Shown piece by piece: positions 32,026-39,742 of a stretch of 64,000 bases of DNA. The DNA is from Bradyrhizobiaceae bacterium (GTDB taxonomy: Bacteria; Pseudomonadota; Alphaproteobacteria; Rhizobiales; Xanthobacteraceae), in contig JADYXZ010000006.1 of the NCBI GenBank assembly GCA_020853885.1, positions 118,775 through 182,774 on the forward strand, written 5' to 3'. Under the pieces are notes generated by a model. The model was not told where the DNA came from and did no database searches. It saw only the letters and a program-made list of their open reading frames with translations. The translations under genes and the position numbers were made by a program. Position 1 is the stretch's first letter. Every line of letters begins with the position of its first letter.

Positions 32026-32769
32026 CTAAGCCGCGGTCGCGCGCACCATCGATTGCCCGCGCGGGTGCGGGTAGTCGAACATCCGATCCAGCACAAGCCT
32101 GTTTTTCGCGGCAAGCTCGGTGAAGATCGAATAGGGGTAGTCGAAGTCCTTTTCGGTCCTCGGGGTCGACTTTTCTGCTTCCCTGAAGGTGAAGAAGAAG
32201 ATCGAGTTCCTGTGCATGATCCGCCCGACGTGTTCGAAGCATTCAGCAATGTGCTCGGGCAAGAGATGCGTGAACACGGACTAAGCCAGAAGAAAGTCGA
32301 AAGTTTCGCCGGAGAACGGAGCGAAGCGCAGATCTTTTTCCTTGTTCAGGACGAGACGCGGACGCCTGTCCGACAGATTTTCCGTCTGAACCAAACCGCG
32401 GGCGTAATCGAGCGCGGCGGGAGATAGCTCAAGACCGGTGTAGCCGCCGACATCGAGATAGCGGATGAACAGGCGACCGCCGCGCAGCGTGCCGCAACCG
32501 ATGTCGAGCAGGCGGTGATGGGGCTTCAGCCCCTTGCCGACGAGGTAATCGAACTGAAGTTTGCCGACCTCCTCCCACATGCCGCCGATGGCCTTATGCG
32601 GGTTCTCGGCAACGCGCAGGTTTGTGTGTTCCGCGTAGGCGTCAAGGTACGGCCGGTCTTTGTAGAGAGAAGCGATTTGGTTGGCGTCCCGCCGCGCGGC
32701 AATAGCCGAAGCCGGCTCAGGTTCGGGAGCCGGCTTCCTTTTCAGTCCTAGAAAAGTGCGCAATCCCAC
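32026..32769 (-). pseudogene. class I SAM methyltransferase broken by one amber codon
   Basis: One continuous frame encodes a methyltransferase of about 247 residues: motif I LLDIGCGTLRGGRLFIRYLD, YTGLELSPAALDYARG, then GETFDFLLA, a TAG at 32281-32283, and SVFTHLLPEHIAECFEHVGRI to the end. Relatives read LAQSVFTHL here, so a single C-to-T change (CAG to TAG) explains the stop. Nothing else is damaged, which suggests a very recent loss, a sequencing error, or suppression. The start is uncertain; GTG at 32769 gives a reasonable N-terminus. It lies antisense between the fibre genes and the lysis-like genes. Confidence 0.8.
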
Positions 32770-32925
32770 GAACGCAAGATATGCGGACGGCGGGCTTCTG
32801 CGCAACCGCGAGATATTGGGCCGGACTGATTTGGCCGTCGAATACCGCCCTCGCCGCCGGCGGGACGGAGCAGCGCACGAAGGCTGAGGCCGGCTCGTAA
32901 TCAGCATCACAATCGGAGACTGCCC

Positions 32926-33399
32926 ATGCTCGCGACCACCTGGCCGCGGCAGCGCGAATGCGTTGCTTTCTATGGCAAGCCGGGAACGGGTCACACGTTG
33001 CTCGACCTGCCGTATCCCATGCGACTTGCCTGGGACCCGCACGTCACGATCCGGCGCATCACCATTCACCGAAAATGCGCGGACAGTGCGCGCAGGGTGC
33101 TGGAATGCGTGCGCGATCACTACGGCATGGAAAAGCTCCGCGACCTCGGCCTCGACCTGTTCGGCGGCTGCTACAACAACCGTCCCATGCGCGGCGGCAC
33201 GGCGCTCTCGATGCACGCTTACGCTTGCGCCATCGACTTCGATCCTGCGCGCAACCTTCTGAAATGGAATCACACGAAGGCCCGCCTCGCCAAGCCCGAC
33301 GCCGTGCGCTTCTGGGAGCTTTGGGAGGAGGAGGGCTGGGTCTCGCTCGGCCGCTGCAGGGACTTCGACTGGATGCACGTGCAGGCAGCGCGGCTGTGA
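32926..33399 (+). CDS. M15-family metallopeptidase (endolysin-like)
   Basis: A 157-residue zinc peptidase of the M15 (VanY/endolysin) type. The zinc motif SMHAYACAIDFD matches SxHxxGxAxD with Ala in place of Gly, and the second His is in FDWMHVQ. No signal peptide. Such enzymes cut peptidoglycan cross-links; phages use them as endolysins released through a holin. Start ATG 32926 follows GGAG. A holin-like gene and spanin-like genes follow, so a lysis role is likely. Confidence 0.85.
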   Translation: MLATTWPRQRECVAFYGKPGTGHTLLDLPYPMRLAWDPHVTIRRITIHRKCADSARRVLECVRDHYGMEKLRDLGLDLFGGCYNNRPMRGGTALSMHAYACAIDFDPARNLLKWNHTKARLAKPDAVRFWELWEEEGWVSLGRCRDFDWMHVQAARL

Positions 33400-33422
33400 T
33401 CTCTCATTGATACAGGCGCCGT

Positions 33423-33534
33423 CACCCTGAGGCGCGAGGCCGCAAAGCGGCCGAGCCTCGAAGGGTGATGGCGCGACCGACATCCTTCGAGGCCCGCGCT
33501 GCACGCGGGCACCTCAGGATGATGGTCGCGATTG
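33423..33534. repeat. CCTCATCCTTCGAGACG-type palindromic repeats (divergent pair)
   Basis: CACCCTGAGG..CCTCGAAGGGTG at 33423-33467 and CATCCTTCGAGG..CCTCAGGATGATGG at 33480-33534. Confidence 0.75.
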
Positions 33535-33570
33535 GACGTAGTTCACAAGATTCAACGGAGGAACTTGCGC

Positions 33571-33750
33571 ATGAAAGGCTATCGCACACTCCTGTTCTCG
33601 CTCGCCGTCGCCATCGTCGGCGTGCTGCAAAGCTTCGACTGGGCGACCGTGATCCCGCCGGAGCAGGCGGGCATTGCGCTCACGGTCGTCGGCATCGCCG
33701 GCGCGGTCCTGCGCTTTCTCACCTCGACCCCGGTGGGTGGGAAGGAATGA
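33571..33750 (+). CDS. holin-like small membrane protein
   Basis: A 59-residue protein with two hydrophobic segments (residues about 5-20, TLLFSLAVAIVGVLQS, and 32-50, GIALTVVGIAGAVLRFL) and short charged ends. Size and topology match class II holin-like or phage membrane proteins. GGAGG precedes the ATG at 33571. Its stop overlaps the next start (ATGA). Confidence 0.65.
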   Translation: MKGYRTLLFSLAVAIVGVLQSFDWATVIPPEQAGIALTVVGIAGAVLRFLTSTPVGGKE

Positions 33751-33974
33751 ACTGGCTCGCGCTCCTCGGCGCGATCCTGAAGCTCGTCACCGCGATTGCG
33801 GATACGCTGCGCGATTGGCGGCTGGTCGCAACGGGAGAAGCATCGGGACGCGCGGAAAGCGACGCCGACCACGCCCGCGAAGCCGCCGCGCGCGGGGAGG
33901 AGATGCGCGGGATCGCCGCCCGGCCGCCTGCGCGCACCGAGGTCGAAAAGCGGCTAGAAGAGGGAAGCGCATGA
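33747..33974 (+). CDS. inner-membrane-spanin-like small protein
   Basis: A 75-residue protein: one N-terminal membrane segment (WLALLGAILKLVTAIA) then a charged, mostly helical domain (AESDADHAREAAARGEEM, then TEVEKRLEEG). This resembles the layout of inner-membrane spanins (Rz), though short. Coupled by ATGA overlaps to both neighbours. Confidence 0.5.
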   Translation: MNWLALLGAILKLVTAIADTLRDWRLVATGEASGRAESDADHAREAAARGEEMRGIAARPPARTEVEKRLEEGSA

Positions 33975-34513
33975 ACTCTCCCGTCCGCGCCTTTCTCATC
34001 TATGGCCTGATCGGCGGGCCGTTTCCCTACGGGCTCGGCTATTCGCTCGGCCTCGATGGGCTGCGCGACAAGCTCTGCGCCGCCGGCATCGATGCGACGA
34101 CGCATGTGGAAGGTGTGCTCCTGCCGCATACGAATGTGGGCTGGCTCGCGCGCCAAGCGGCCGATGTGGCGCGCGAAGGACGCAAATTGTTGCTGCTCGG
34201 CCATTCGATGGGCGCCGACGCAGCGGTGAAGATCGCCAGCCGTCTCGCCCGCGAGCAGGTTCCGGTCGACTTGCTGATCGGCTTCGACCCGACGACGTTC
34301 GCCTGCCCGCAAGTGCCGCCGAACGTGAAGCGCGCGCTCTGCTTCTATCAGAAGGAGTTCGGCGACTTTCTCGGCCGCGGCCAATTTTCGCCCGCGCGCG
34401 ATTTCGCGGGCGAGTGCCTGAACGAGCGCGTTCCCTACCGCCACAAGAAGATGGACGACGCCCCCGCGCTGCACGACCGCGTGCTCGCGGAGGCAGGGAA
34501 GTTGCTGACTTGA
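33971..34513 (+). CDS. alpha/beta hydrolase in the lysis-like cassette
   Basis: A 180-residue alpha/beta hydrolase. The nucleophile elbow is LLGHSMGADAAV (Ser79), the acid is probably Asp106 in IGFDPTTF and the base His158 in YRHKKMDDAP. No signal peptide or membrane segment. Coupled by an ATGA overlap to the spanin-like gene. Some phages carry lipolytic enzymes for the outer envelope (mycobacteriophage LysB); a similar role in releasing GTA particles from a Gram-negative cell is an attractive but unproven idea. Confidence 0.75.
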   Translation: MNSPVRAFLIYGLIGGPFPYGLGYSLGLDGLRDKLCAAGIDATTHVEGVLLPHTNVGWLARQAADVAREGRKLLLLGHSMGADAAVKIASRLAREQVPVDLLIGFDPTTFACPQVPPNVKRALCFYQKEFGDFLGRGQFSPARDFAGECLNERVPYRHKKMDDAPALHDRVLAEAGKLLT

Positions 34514-34524
34514 TTGTGTAGCGC

Positions 34525-34698
34525 GACCTCACCCTTCGAGATGCGCGGACACGCAGGTCGGCTGTTGCCGACCTGCGCAATGTTTAGTGCCGATCTCGGG
34601 TAAACCCGAGATCGGTGTCCGCGCTCCTCAGGGTGAGGTCGCCTTTTCAGCCTCATCCTGAGGAGCCGCGCGTAGCGCGGCGTCTCGAAGGATGAGGC
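34525..34698. repeat. CCTCATCCTTCGAGACG-type palindromic repeats with inserted palindromes
   Basis: Unit 34525-34640 (GACCTCACCC / GGGTGAGGTC) has two perfect hairpins in its loop: GCAGGTCGGC-TGTT-GCCGACCTGC (34553-34576) and 34590-34615. A second, plain unit is at 34650-34698. Confidence 0.85.
34590..34615. repeat. perfect 11-bp palindrome, partner of 30291-30318
   Basis: CCGATCTCGGG-TAAA-CCCGAGATCGG. Read on the other strand it differs from 30292-30317 only by exchange of one A-T pair. Confidence 0.9.
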
Positions 34699-34735
34699 CC
34701 GAGGGATCGGCGATCAACTGCAGGAATGCAGCGAA

Positions 34736-34984
34736 ATGAAACTCGTCTGCTTCGGCTTGCTGCTTGTCGTCTGCCAGCCCGTCGGAGCGCCGACGCCCGC
34801 GCAGGTCACGGTCGCCGTCTGTCCGGTGGTCGCGCCGTGGAGCGCGGACTATCAGAAGCGGCTCGCCGCGGAGCTGCGCGCCTTGCCGCCGGGCAGCGCG
34901 ATCGAGGGCGCCATCGCAGAAGCGATCTCCTTGCGTGATCAGGCGCGCGCGTGCTCCCGAAAGAATCCGTGGAGCGGACGCTAG
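34736..34984 (+). CDS. small exported protein, possible outer-membrane spanin
   Basis: An 82-residue protein. Residues 1-12 are hydrophobic and end LLLVVC, a non-canonical lipobox with Val before Cys13; a second Cys follows in AVCPVVAPWS. The rest is a helix-forming segment (KRLAAELRALPPGSAIEGAI, LRDQARAC) common to small phage proteins near lysis genes. It could be an Rz1-like lipoprotein. It lies 222 bases after the hydrolase, beyond a repeat. Confidence 0.5.
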   Translation: MKLVCFGLLLVVCQPVGAPTPAQVTVAVCPVVAPWSADYQKRLAAELRALPPGSAIEGAIAEAISLRDQARACSRKNPWSGR

Positions 34985-35014
34985 CAAACTCGAACAATTT
35001 TTGAATGATGGCGC

Positions 35015-35383
35015 TCAATATCCAATCCTCGCGCCGCTCTTCTTCAGCGCGTCGACGGTCGATTGGTCGAACCCCGGCAGTGCGTGCAGGTCATTCCACT
35101 TCTTGAACGGACGGCCGGACACGAGCGCGCGCACCATCTCGGGATTGAGCGGCGGCAGGCTGCCGAGCTCTTCCGCCGATGCCGCGTTCAGGTCGATGTG
35201 CTTCTCCCCGGTTACAACGCGCTTTTCGCGCATCGGCGCGGCGCCGTCTTCCTGCGGCGCGCCGGCTACGGCCGTCGAGCCCATGTAGGCGGGCGGGTCG
35301 CTCGCGGGAAAGGTCTCCGCCACCGCCTCGTCCACCTTGTTCGGCTCGGGCTTTGGCGCGCGTTTCTTGCGTTCATCGGCCAT
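35015..35383 (-). CDS. helix-hairpin-helix (ComEA-like) protein
   Basis: A 122-residue protein. The N-terminal 55 residues are polar and disordered-looking (Lys, Pro, Glu). Residues about 60-120 form a ComEA-type HhH domain: IDLNAASAEELGSLPPLNPEMVRALV, then WNDLHALPGFDQSTVDAL. Such domains bind DNA without sequence preference. No signal peptide, so a cytoplasmic role is likely. It is convergent with the lysis-like genes. Confidence 0.75.
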   Translation of the reverse strand: MADERKKRAPKPEPNKVDEAVAETFPASDPPAYMGSTAVAGAPQEDGAAPMREKRVVTGEKHIDLNAASAEELGSLPPLNPEMVRALVSGRPFKKWNDLHALPGFDQSTVDALKKSGARIGY

Positions 35384-35497
35384 TCAGATCGCTCCTTTCA
35401 ATTTTAACGGACGAAGCCATCGCAAGTTCCCTTCGGCTGACAGGCACGCGCCAAGCTGGCACAATCCTCCCCGACTCAAATCCCCCGGCTGTGGTCC

Positions 35498-36169
35498 ATG
35501 CGTCTCCTCGTTGTCGAAGACGATCCCGATCTCAACCGCCAGATCTGCGCGGCGCTAACCGACGCTGGCTACGCGGTCGACAAGGCGTTCGACGGGGAGG
35601 AGGGGCACTATCTCGGCGAGAACGAGCCCTATGACGCGGTCGTGCTCGATCTCGGCCTGCCGAAGATGGACGGGATTTCCGTGCTCGAATCCTGGCGCCG
35701 CACCGGCAAGCAGATGCCGGTGCTGATCCTCACCGCGCGCGACCGCTGGTCGGAGAAGGTGCAGGGCTTCGATGCCGGCGCCGACGACTATGTGGCCAAG
35801 CCCTTCCACATGGAAGAAGTGCTCGCCCGCATCCGCGCGTTGCTGCGCCGCTCGACCGGCCACGCCTCGAGCGAGCTTGTCTGCGGCCCGGTGCATCTCG
35901 ACACGCGCACGAGCCGCGTGACCGTCGACGGCAATCCCATCCGCCTCACGTCGCATGAGTACCGGTTACTCTCTTATCTCATGCACCACACCGGCCGCGT
36001 GGTGTCGCGCACCGAGCTCGTCGAGCACCTCTACGACCAGGACTTCGACCGCGACTCCAACACGATCGAGGTGTTCGTCGGCCGGCTGCGCAAGAAGCTC
36101 GGCGTCGACGTGATCGAGACGATCCGCGGCCTCGGCTATCGTCTCAGCCAGCCCACCCATGCGCCCTAG
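35498..36169 (+). CDS. OmpR-family response regulator (PhoP/FeuP-like)
   Basis: A 223-residue regulator. Receiver domain 1-115 with acidic pocket EDD, phospho-acceptor Asp51 (VVLDLGLP) and Lys in VAKPFHMEE. Winged-helix DNA-binding domain about 125-220 (NTIEVFVGRLRKKLG, IRGLGYRL). The RDRWSEKVQGFDAGADDYVAKPF segment is like the FeuP/PhoP group of Hyphomicrobiales, which control envelope and osmotic or Mg-related genes. The kinase gene overlaps by 11 bases. Confidence 0.92.
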   Translation: MRLLVVEDDPDLNRQICAALTDAGYAVDKAFDGEEGHYLGENEPYDAVVLDLGLPKMDGISVLESWRRTGKQMPVLILTARDRWSEKVQGFDAGADDYVAKPFHMEEVLARIRALLRRSTGHASSELVCGPVHLDTRTSRVTVDGNPIRLTSHEYRLLSYLMHHTGRVVSRTELVEHLYDQDFDRDSNTIEVFVGRLRKKLGVDVIETIRGLGYRLSQPTHAP

Positions 36170-37541
36170 CTCGCTCGCCCGGCGGCTGTTTCTCACGGCC
36201 GCGGCGATCACGGTCATCGTGCTCGGGCTGAGCGGCGTCGTGCTCTCCTCGCTCTACCGCGAGACCGCCGAGCGCGCGCTTGACCGCTATCTCAACGTCT
36301 ATCTTAAGAACATCGTGGTCGACGTGGCGACCGCGCAGGCCGGCACGATCCCGGAGCCGACCTCGCTCGGCGAGCTGTCGTTCCAGACGCCGAACTCCGG
36401 CTGGTACTGGCAGATCGAGCGCCTGTCCGGGCCAACGAGCGAGATGAAATTCTCCACTTCGCTCCCGTCACCCGGCCTGCCGAGCCTCGACGAGCAGCGC
36501 ATCCCCATCCGCTCCGACGGCTTCCGTGAAGGCTATGTCAACGGCCCGCAGGGCCAGCGCCTGCGCGTCGTGGAAAATCTCATCGATCTCGGCGCTGACG
36601 GACAATATGTCGTGACCGTTGCCGCCAATATCGCGGAGACGGAAGAAGAGATCGCGGACTTCAACTGGACGCTGTTCATCACGCTGTCGCTGCTCGGCAT
36701 CGTCTTCGTCGCCACCGCCTGGTTCCAGGTCCGTTTCGGCTTGCGGCCGCTCGGCCGCATTTCTCAGTCGCTGCATGCGATCCGCACCGGCCGCGCCGAG
36801 CGCCTCGAAGGCGAATTTCCGGCGGAGATCGCGCCGCTCGCCCGCGAGGTGAACGCGCTGATCGACACCAACCGCGACATCGTCATGCGCGCCCGCACCC
36901 ATGTCGGCAATCTTGCGCACGCCTTGAAGACGCCGCTGTCGGTGCTGCTGAACGAGACAAGCGGCAAGAAGGACGCGACGGCGGAGAAGGTGCGCGAGCA
37001 GGTGGCGGTGATGCGCGAGCAGGTGCAGCATCATCTGGAGCGCGCTCGCATCGCCGCGCGCGTCGCTGTCCCCGGCACCGTGGTCGACGTGGACTCGGTG
37101 ATCGACGGCGTCGTGCGCACGATGGAAAAGATTCACCGCGACCGCGCCGTGCGCATCACCAGCCACGTCGAGGACGAGCTCGATTTCCACGGCGAGGAGC
37201 AGGACCTCGCGGAAATGGTCGGCAATCTCGTCGACAACGCCTGCAAGTGGGCGAAGTCGCGCGTGGAGATCCGGGCGCGCGCCGAGCCAAGCGCGCCGTC
37301 CGCCGATCGCGCCTTCCTGCGCGTAATCGTCGATGACGACGGGCTCGGCCTTCCGGCCGGAGCGCGGCAGGAGGTGCTCACCCATCGCGGCAAGCGCCTC
37401 GACGAGAGCAAGCCCGGCTCCGGGCTCGGGCTCTCCATCGTGAGCGACCTCGCGCATCTCTATCAGGGGCGGCTCGAACTCGGCGCGTCGCCGGCCGGCG
37501 GCCTGCGCGCGGAACTCGTGCTGCCCGCGGCGGAAAGTTAG
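36159..37541 (+). CDS. sensor histidine kinase (PhoQ/FeuQ-like)
   Basis: A 460-residue kinase. Membrane helices at residues about 10-31 and 172-190 enclose a 140-residue periplasmic sensor domain. A HAMP-like linker (LRPLGRISQSLHAIRTGR) precedes the phospho-acceptor His254 in NLAHALKTPLSVL. The ATPase domain has NLVDNACKWA (N box) and SGLGLSIVSDLA (G box). Partner of the regulator just upstream. The HALKTP form of the H box is usual for this group. Confidence 0.92.
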   Translation: MRPSSLARRLFLTAAAITVIVLGLSGVVLSSLYRETAERALDRYLNVYLKNIVVDVATAQAGTIPEPTSLGELSFQTPNSGWYWQIERLSGPTSEMKFSTSLPSPGLPSLDEQRIPIRSDGFREGYVNGPQGQRLRVVENLIDLGADGQYVVTVAANIAETEEEIADFNWTLFITLSLLGIVFVATAWFQVRFGLRPLGRISQSLHAIRTGRAERLEGEFPAEIAPLAREVNALIDTNRDIVMRARTHVGNLAHALKTPLSVLLNETSGKKDATAEKVREQVAVMREQVQHHLERARIAARVAVPGTVVDVDSVIDGVVRTMEKIHRDRAVRITSHVEDELDFHGEEQDLAEMVGNLVDNACKWAKSRVEIRARAEPSAPSADRAFLRVIVDDDGLGLPAGARQEVLTHRGKRLDESKPGSGLGLSIVSDLAHLYQGRLELGASPAGGLRAELVLPAAES

Positions 37542-37545
37542 ATTT

Positions 37546-37672
37546 GACCTCACCCTTCGAGACGCTCGGGCTGCGCCCTCGCTCCTCAGGGTGAGGTCGA
37601 AAAGTTTCCGCCTCATCCTGAGGAGCCCGACGCCGGATCGAATCCGGCGTCGGGCGTCTCGAAGGATGAGGC
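37546..37672. repeat. CCTCATCCTTCGAGACG-type palindromic repeats, one with a 14-bp hairpin loop
   Basis: Units 37546-37598 and 37609-37672. The loop of the second is a perfect hairpin GCCCGACGCCGGAT-CGA-ATCCGGCGTCGGGC (37625-37655). Confidence 0.85.
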
Positions 37673-37776
37673 GAAAGCCAAATTTCGCCCGATTCCTGTT
37701 GGAACCCCGGCTCAGGTACCGGCGTTGCGGTTTTTGTGCTCTAGTGCGGCACTTCGGAATTGAATTGGGGGTCTCC

Positions 37777-38247
37777 ATGCAAATGCTCTCGGCTCGCAAG
37801 GCGCTCATGCTCGGCGCCGTCGCTCTGGCGCTGGCGGGCTGTGCGGGCGAGCCCGGCGAGAAGACCGGCGCCGGCATCGCCACCGGCGCGCTGGCCGGCG
37901 GCGCCATCGGCGCGCTGACGGGCGGCGGTGGCCGCGACATCGTGGCGGGCGCGATCATCGGCGGCCTCGTCGGCGGCGTGATCGGCAATGCGCTGGACGA
38001 GGAAGACCGCCGCCGCGCCTATGCCGCCGAGATGCAGGCGCTCGAATATGGCGGCCCCGGCACGCCGGTGAGCTGGCAGGGCCAGCGCGGCACGCGCGGA
38101 ACCATCGTTCCCGGGCCCTATCATGCGCGCGGGCAGTATCAGCGCTGCCGCGACTACAGCCACACGATCTACATCAACGGCCGGCCCGAGGTCGCCCGCG
38201 GAGTGGCCTGCCGCAATCCGGACGGCACCTGGAGCCAGATCAGCTGA
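37777..38247 (+). CDS. glycine-zipper outer-membrane lipoprotein (17-kDa antigen-like)
   Basis: A 156-residue lipoprotein. The signal peptide ends LALAGC (lipobox, Cys22). Residues about 30-70 form a Gly-rich zipper (GAGIATGALAGGAIGALTGG, IIGGLVGGVIGNAL), as in 17-kDa surface antigens. The C-terminal part has four-strand character with CRDYSHTIYING and GVACRNPDGTW. It is likely anchored in the outer membrane. Regulation by the upstream two-component pair is possible but not shown. Confidence 0.85.
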   Translation: MQMLSARKALMLGAVALALAGCAGEPGEKTGAGIATGALAGGAIGALTGGGGRDIVAGAIIGGLVGGVIGNALDEEDRRRAYAAEMQALEYGGPGTPVSWQGQRGTRGTIVPGPYHARGQYQRCRDYSHTIYINGRPEVARGVACRNPDGTWSQIS

Positions 38248-38277
38248 CGGCCACACGATCATAAATCGGTGATTCCT

Positions 38278-38312
38278 GCCCCGCCTCCGCAAGGAGGCGG
38301 GGCGTTTTGCTT
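38278..38312 (+). terminator. Rho-independent terminator
   Basis: GCCCCGCCTCC-GCAA-GGAGGCGGGGC followed by GTTTTGCTTTTTT. It ends the lipoprotein gene. Confidence 0.9.
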
Positions 38313-38453
38313 TTTTGACCTGGCGCAAGGACTTGGGGCGACAATGGGCATGCTTTCCCCCGCGGCACGTCTCGTTCTATGTGGCGCATGTCCCTGACGG
38401 CGAACCGGTATCCCCTTCGCCGGGAGATGCGCTAGGACTGCGCCGGAGAAAGC

Positions 38454-39299
38454 ATGTTGTTCTGGCTCCTCTTCGCACTGATGACGGGCGCGGCGGTCCT
38501 CGCCGTGCTCTGGCCGCTGGGCCGCAGGCGCGCGCAACTCGCGGGCGGGCGCGAAGCCGATCTCGCCGTCTATCGCGATCAGCTCGCCGAGATCGAGCGC
38601 GACCGCGCGCGCGGCGTCCTGCCGGAGAGCGAAGCGGAAGCGGCGCGCATCGAGGTATCGCGCCGCGTGCTGGCGCTTGCGGATAAGGAATCCGCCGCAC
38701 CTGCCGCGGGCCCGCTCGGACGCCGCCGCGCGGCGGCGGTGCTCGCGCTCGCCGGGGTTCCCCTGCTTGCGATCGGTCTTTACGGCGCGCTCGGCTCGCC
38801 GGAGATGCCGGATGCGCCGCTGCAGGCGCGGCTCGCAAAACCGCTCGAACAGCAGGACATCGGCATTCTGGTTGCGCGCATCGAGGCGCACCTGGCGCAG
38901 GCGCCAGACGATCCGCGCGGCTGGGAATTGCTCGCGCCGATCTATCTGCGGCTCGGCCGCGGCGAGGATGCCGTACGCGCCCGCGAGCACGTGCTCCGCT
39001 TGCTCGGCTCCAACGCCGAGAGCGAGGCGGATCTGGGCGAGGCGCTGGTCGTCGCGGCGAACGGCGTAGTGAATGCCGAGGCACGCGCGGCGTTCGAGCG
39101 TGCGCGCACGCACGATCCCGCAAACGGCAAGGCGCAATTCTTCCTCGGGCTCGCCGCCGAACAGGACGGAAAGCGGAGCGAAGCCACGGCGATCTGGCGG
39201 GCGCTCGCGGAAAAGGCGCCGCCCGGCGATCCCTGGCGCATCGCCGCCGCCCGGCGGCTGGAGCAGGTCGAAGCCGAAAACAGCGGAAAGGGGAATTAG
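38454..39299 (+). CDS. ccmI: cytochrome c maturation protein CcmI (CycH)
   Basis: A 281-residue protein. It begins with a membrane helix ([20 protein letters not shown]), then the family segment [33 protein letters not shown] second membrane helix follows near 93-110, and the C-terminal TPR-like part starts about 130. CcmI chaperones apocytochrome c to the heme ligation complex CcmF-CcmH. First gene of the operon, two bases before ccmE. Confidence 0.93.
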   Translation: MLFWLLFALMTGAAVLAVLWPLGRRRAQLAGGREADLAVYRDQLAEIERDRARGVLPESEAEAARIEVSRRVLALADKESAAPAAGPLGRRRAAAVLALAGVPLLAIGLYGALGSPEMPDAPLQARLAKPLEQQDIGILVARIEAHLAQAPDDPRGWELLAPIYLRLGRGEDAVRAREHVLRLLGSNAESEADLGEALVVAANGVVNAEARAAFERARTHDPANGKAQFFLGLAAEQDGKRSEATAIWRALAEKAPPGDPWRIAAARRLEQVEAENSGKGN

Positions 39300-39301
39300 T
39301 A

Positions 39302-39742
39302 ATGTCTCGCCGTCAGCGGCGTCTTCTGCTCATCGGCCTTGCGCTCGGCGTGCTCGGGCTTGCCGCCGCGCTTGCATTGTCTGCGCTGCGCGAGACGATC
39401 GTCTTCTTTCATTCGCCGACCGAGATCGCGGAGAAGAACATCCAGCCCGGCACGCGCATCCGCATCGGCGGCCTGGTGAAGGAAGGAACGATCAAGCGCG
39501 ACGGGCTCGAAGCGCGCTTCGAGGTGACCGATGGCGGCAACAGCCTCCCCGTCGTCTATCGCGGCGTGCTGCCCGATCTCTTCCGCGAAGGGCAGGGCGT
39601 TGTCGCCGAAGGCGTGCTCGACGGCAGCGGCGGCTTCCGCGCCGACACCGTGCTCGCCAAGCACGACGAGAACTACATGCCGCGCGAGGTGGTCGATGCG
39701 CTGAAGGAGCAGGGCTACTGGCAGCACGGAGTGAAGCAGTGA
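39302..39742 (+). CDS. ccmE: heme chaperone CcmE (CycJ)
   Basis: A 146-residue protein with an N-terminal membrane anchor (residues 8-29) and an OB-fold periplasmic domain. The covalent heme-binding motif is HDENYMP: His121 and Tyr125. The segment [26 protein letters not shown] is diagnostic. It hands heme to CcmF. Its stop overlaps the ccmF start (GTGA). Confidence 0.96.
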   Translation: MSRRQRRLLLIGLALGVLGLAAALALSALRETIVFFHSPTEIAEKNIQPGTRIRIGGLVKEGTIKRDGLEARFEVTDGGNSLPVVYRGVLPDLFREGQGVVAEGVLDGSGGFRADTVLAKHDENYMPREVVDALKEQGYWQHGVKQ

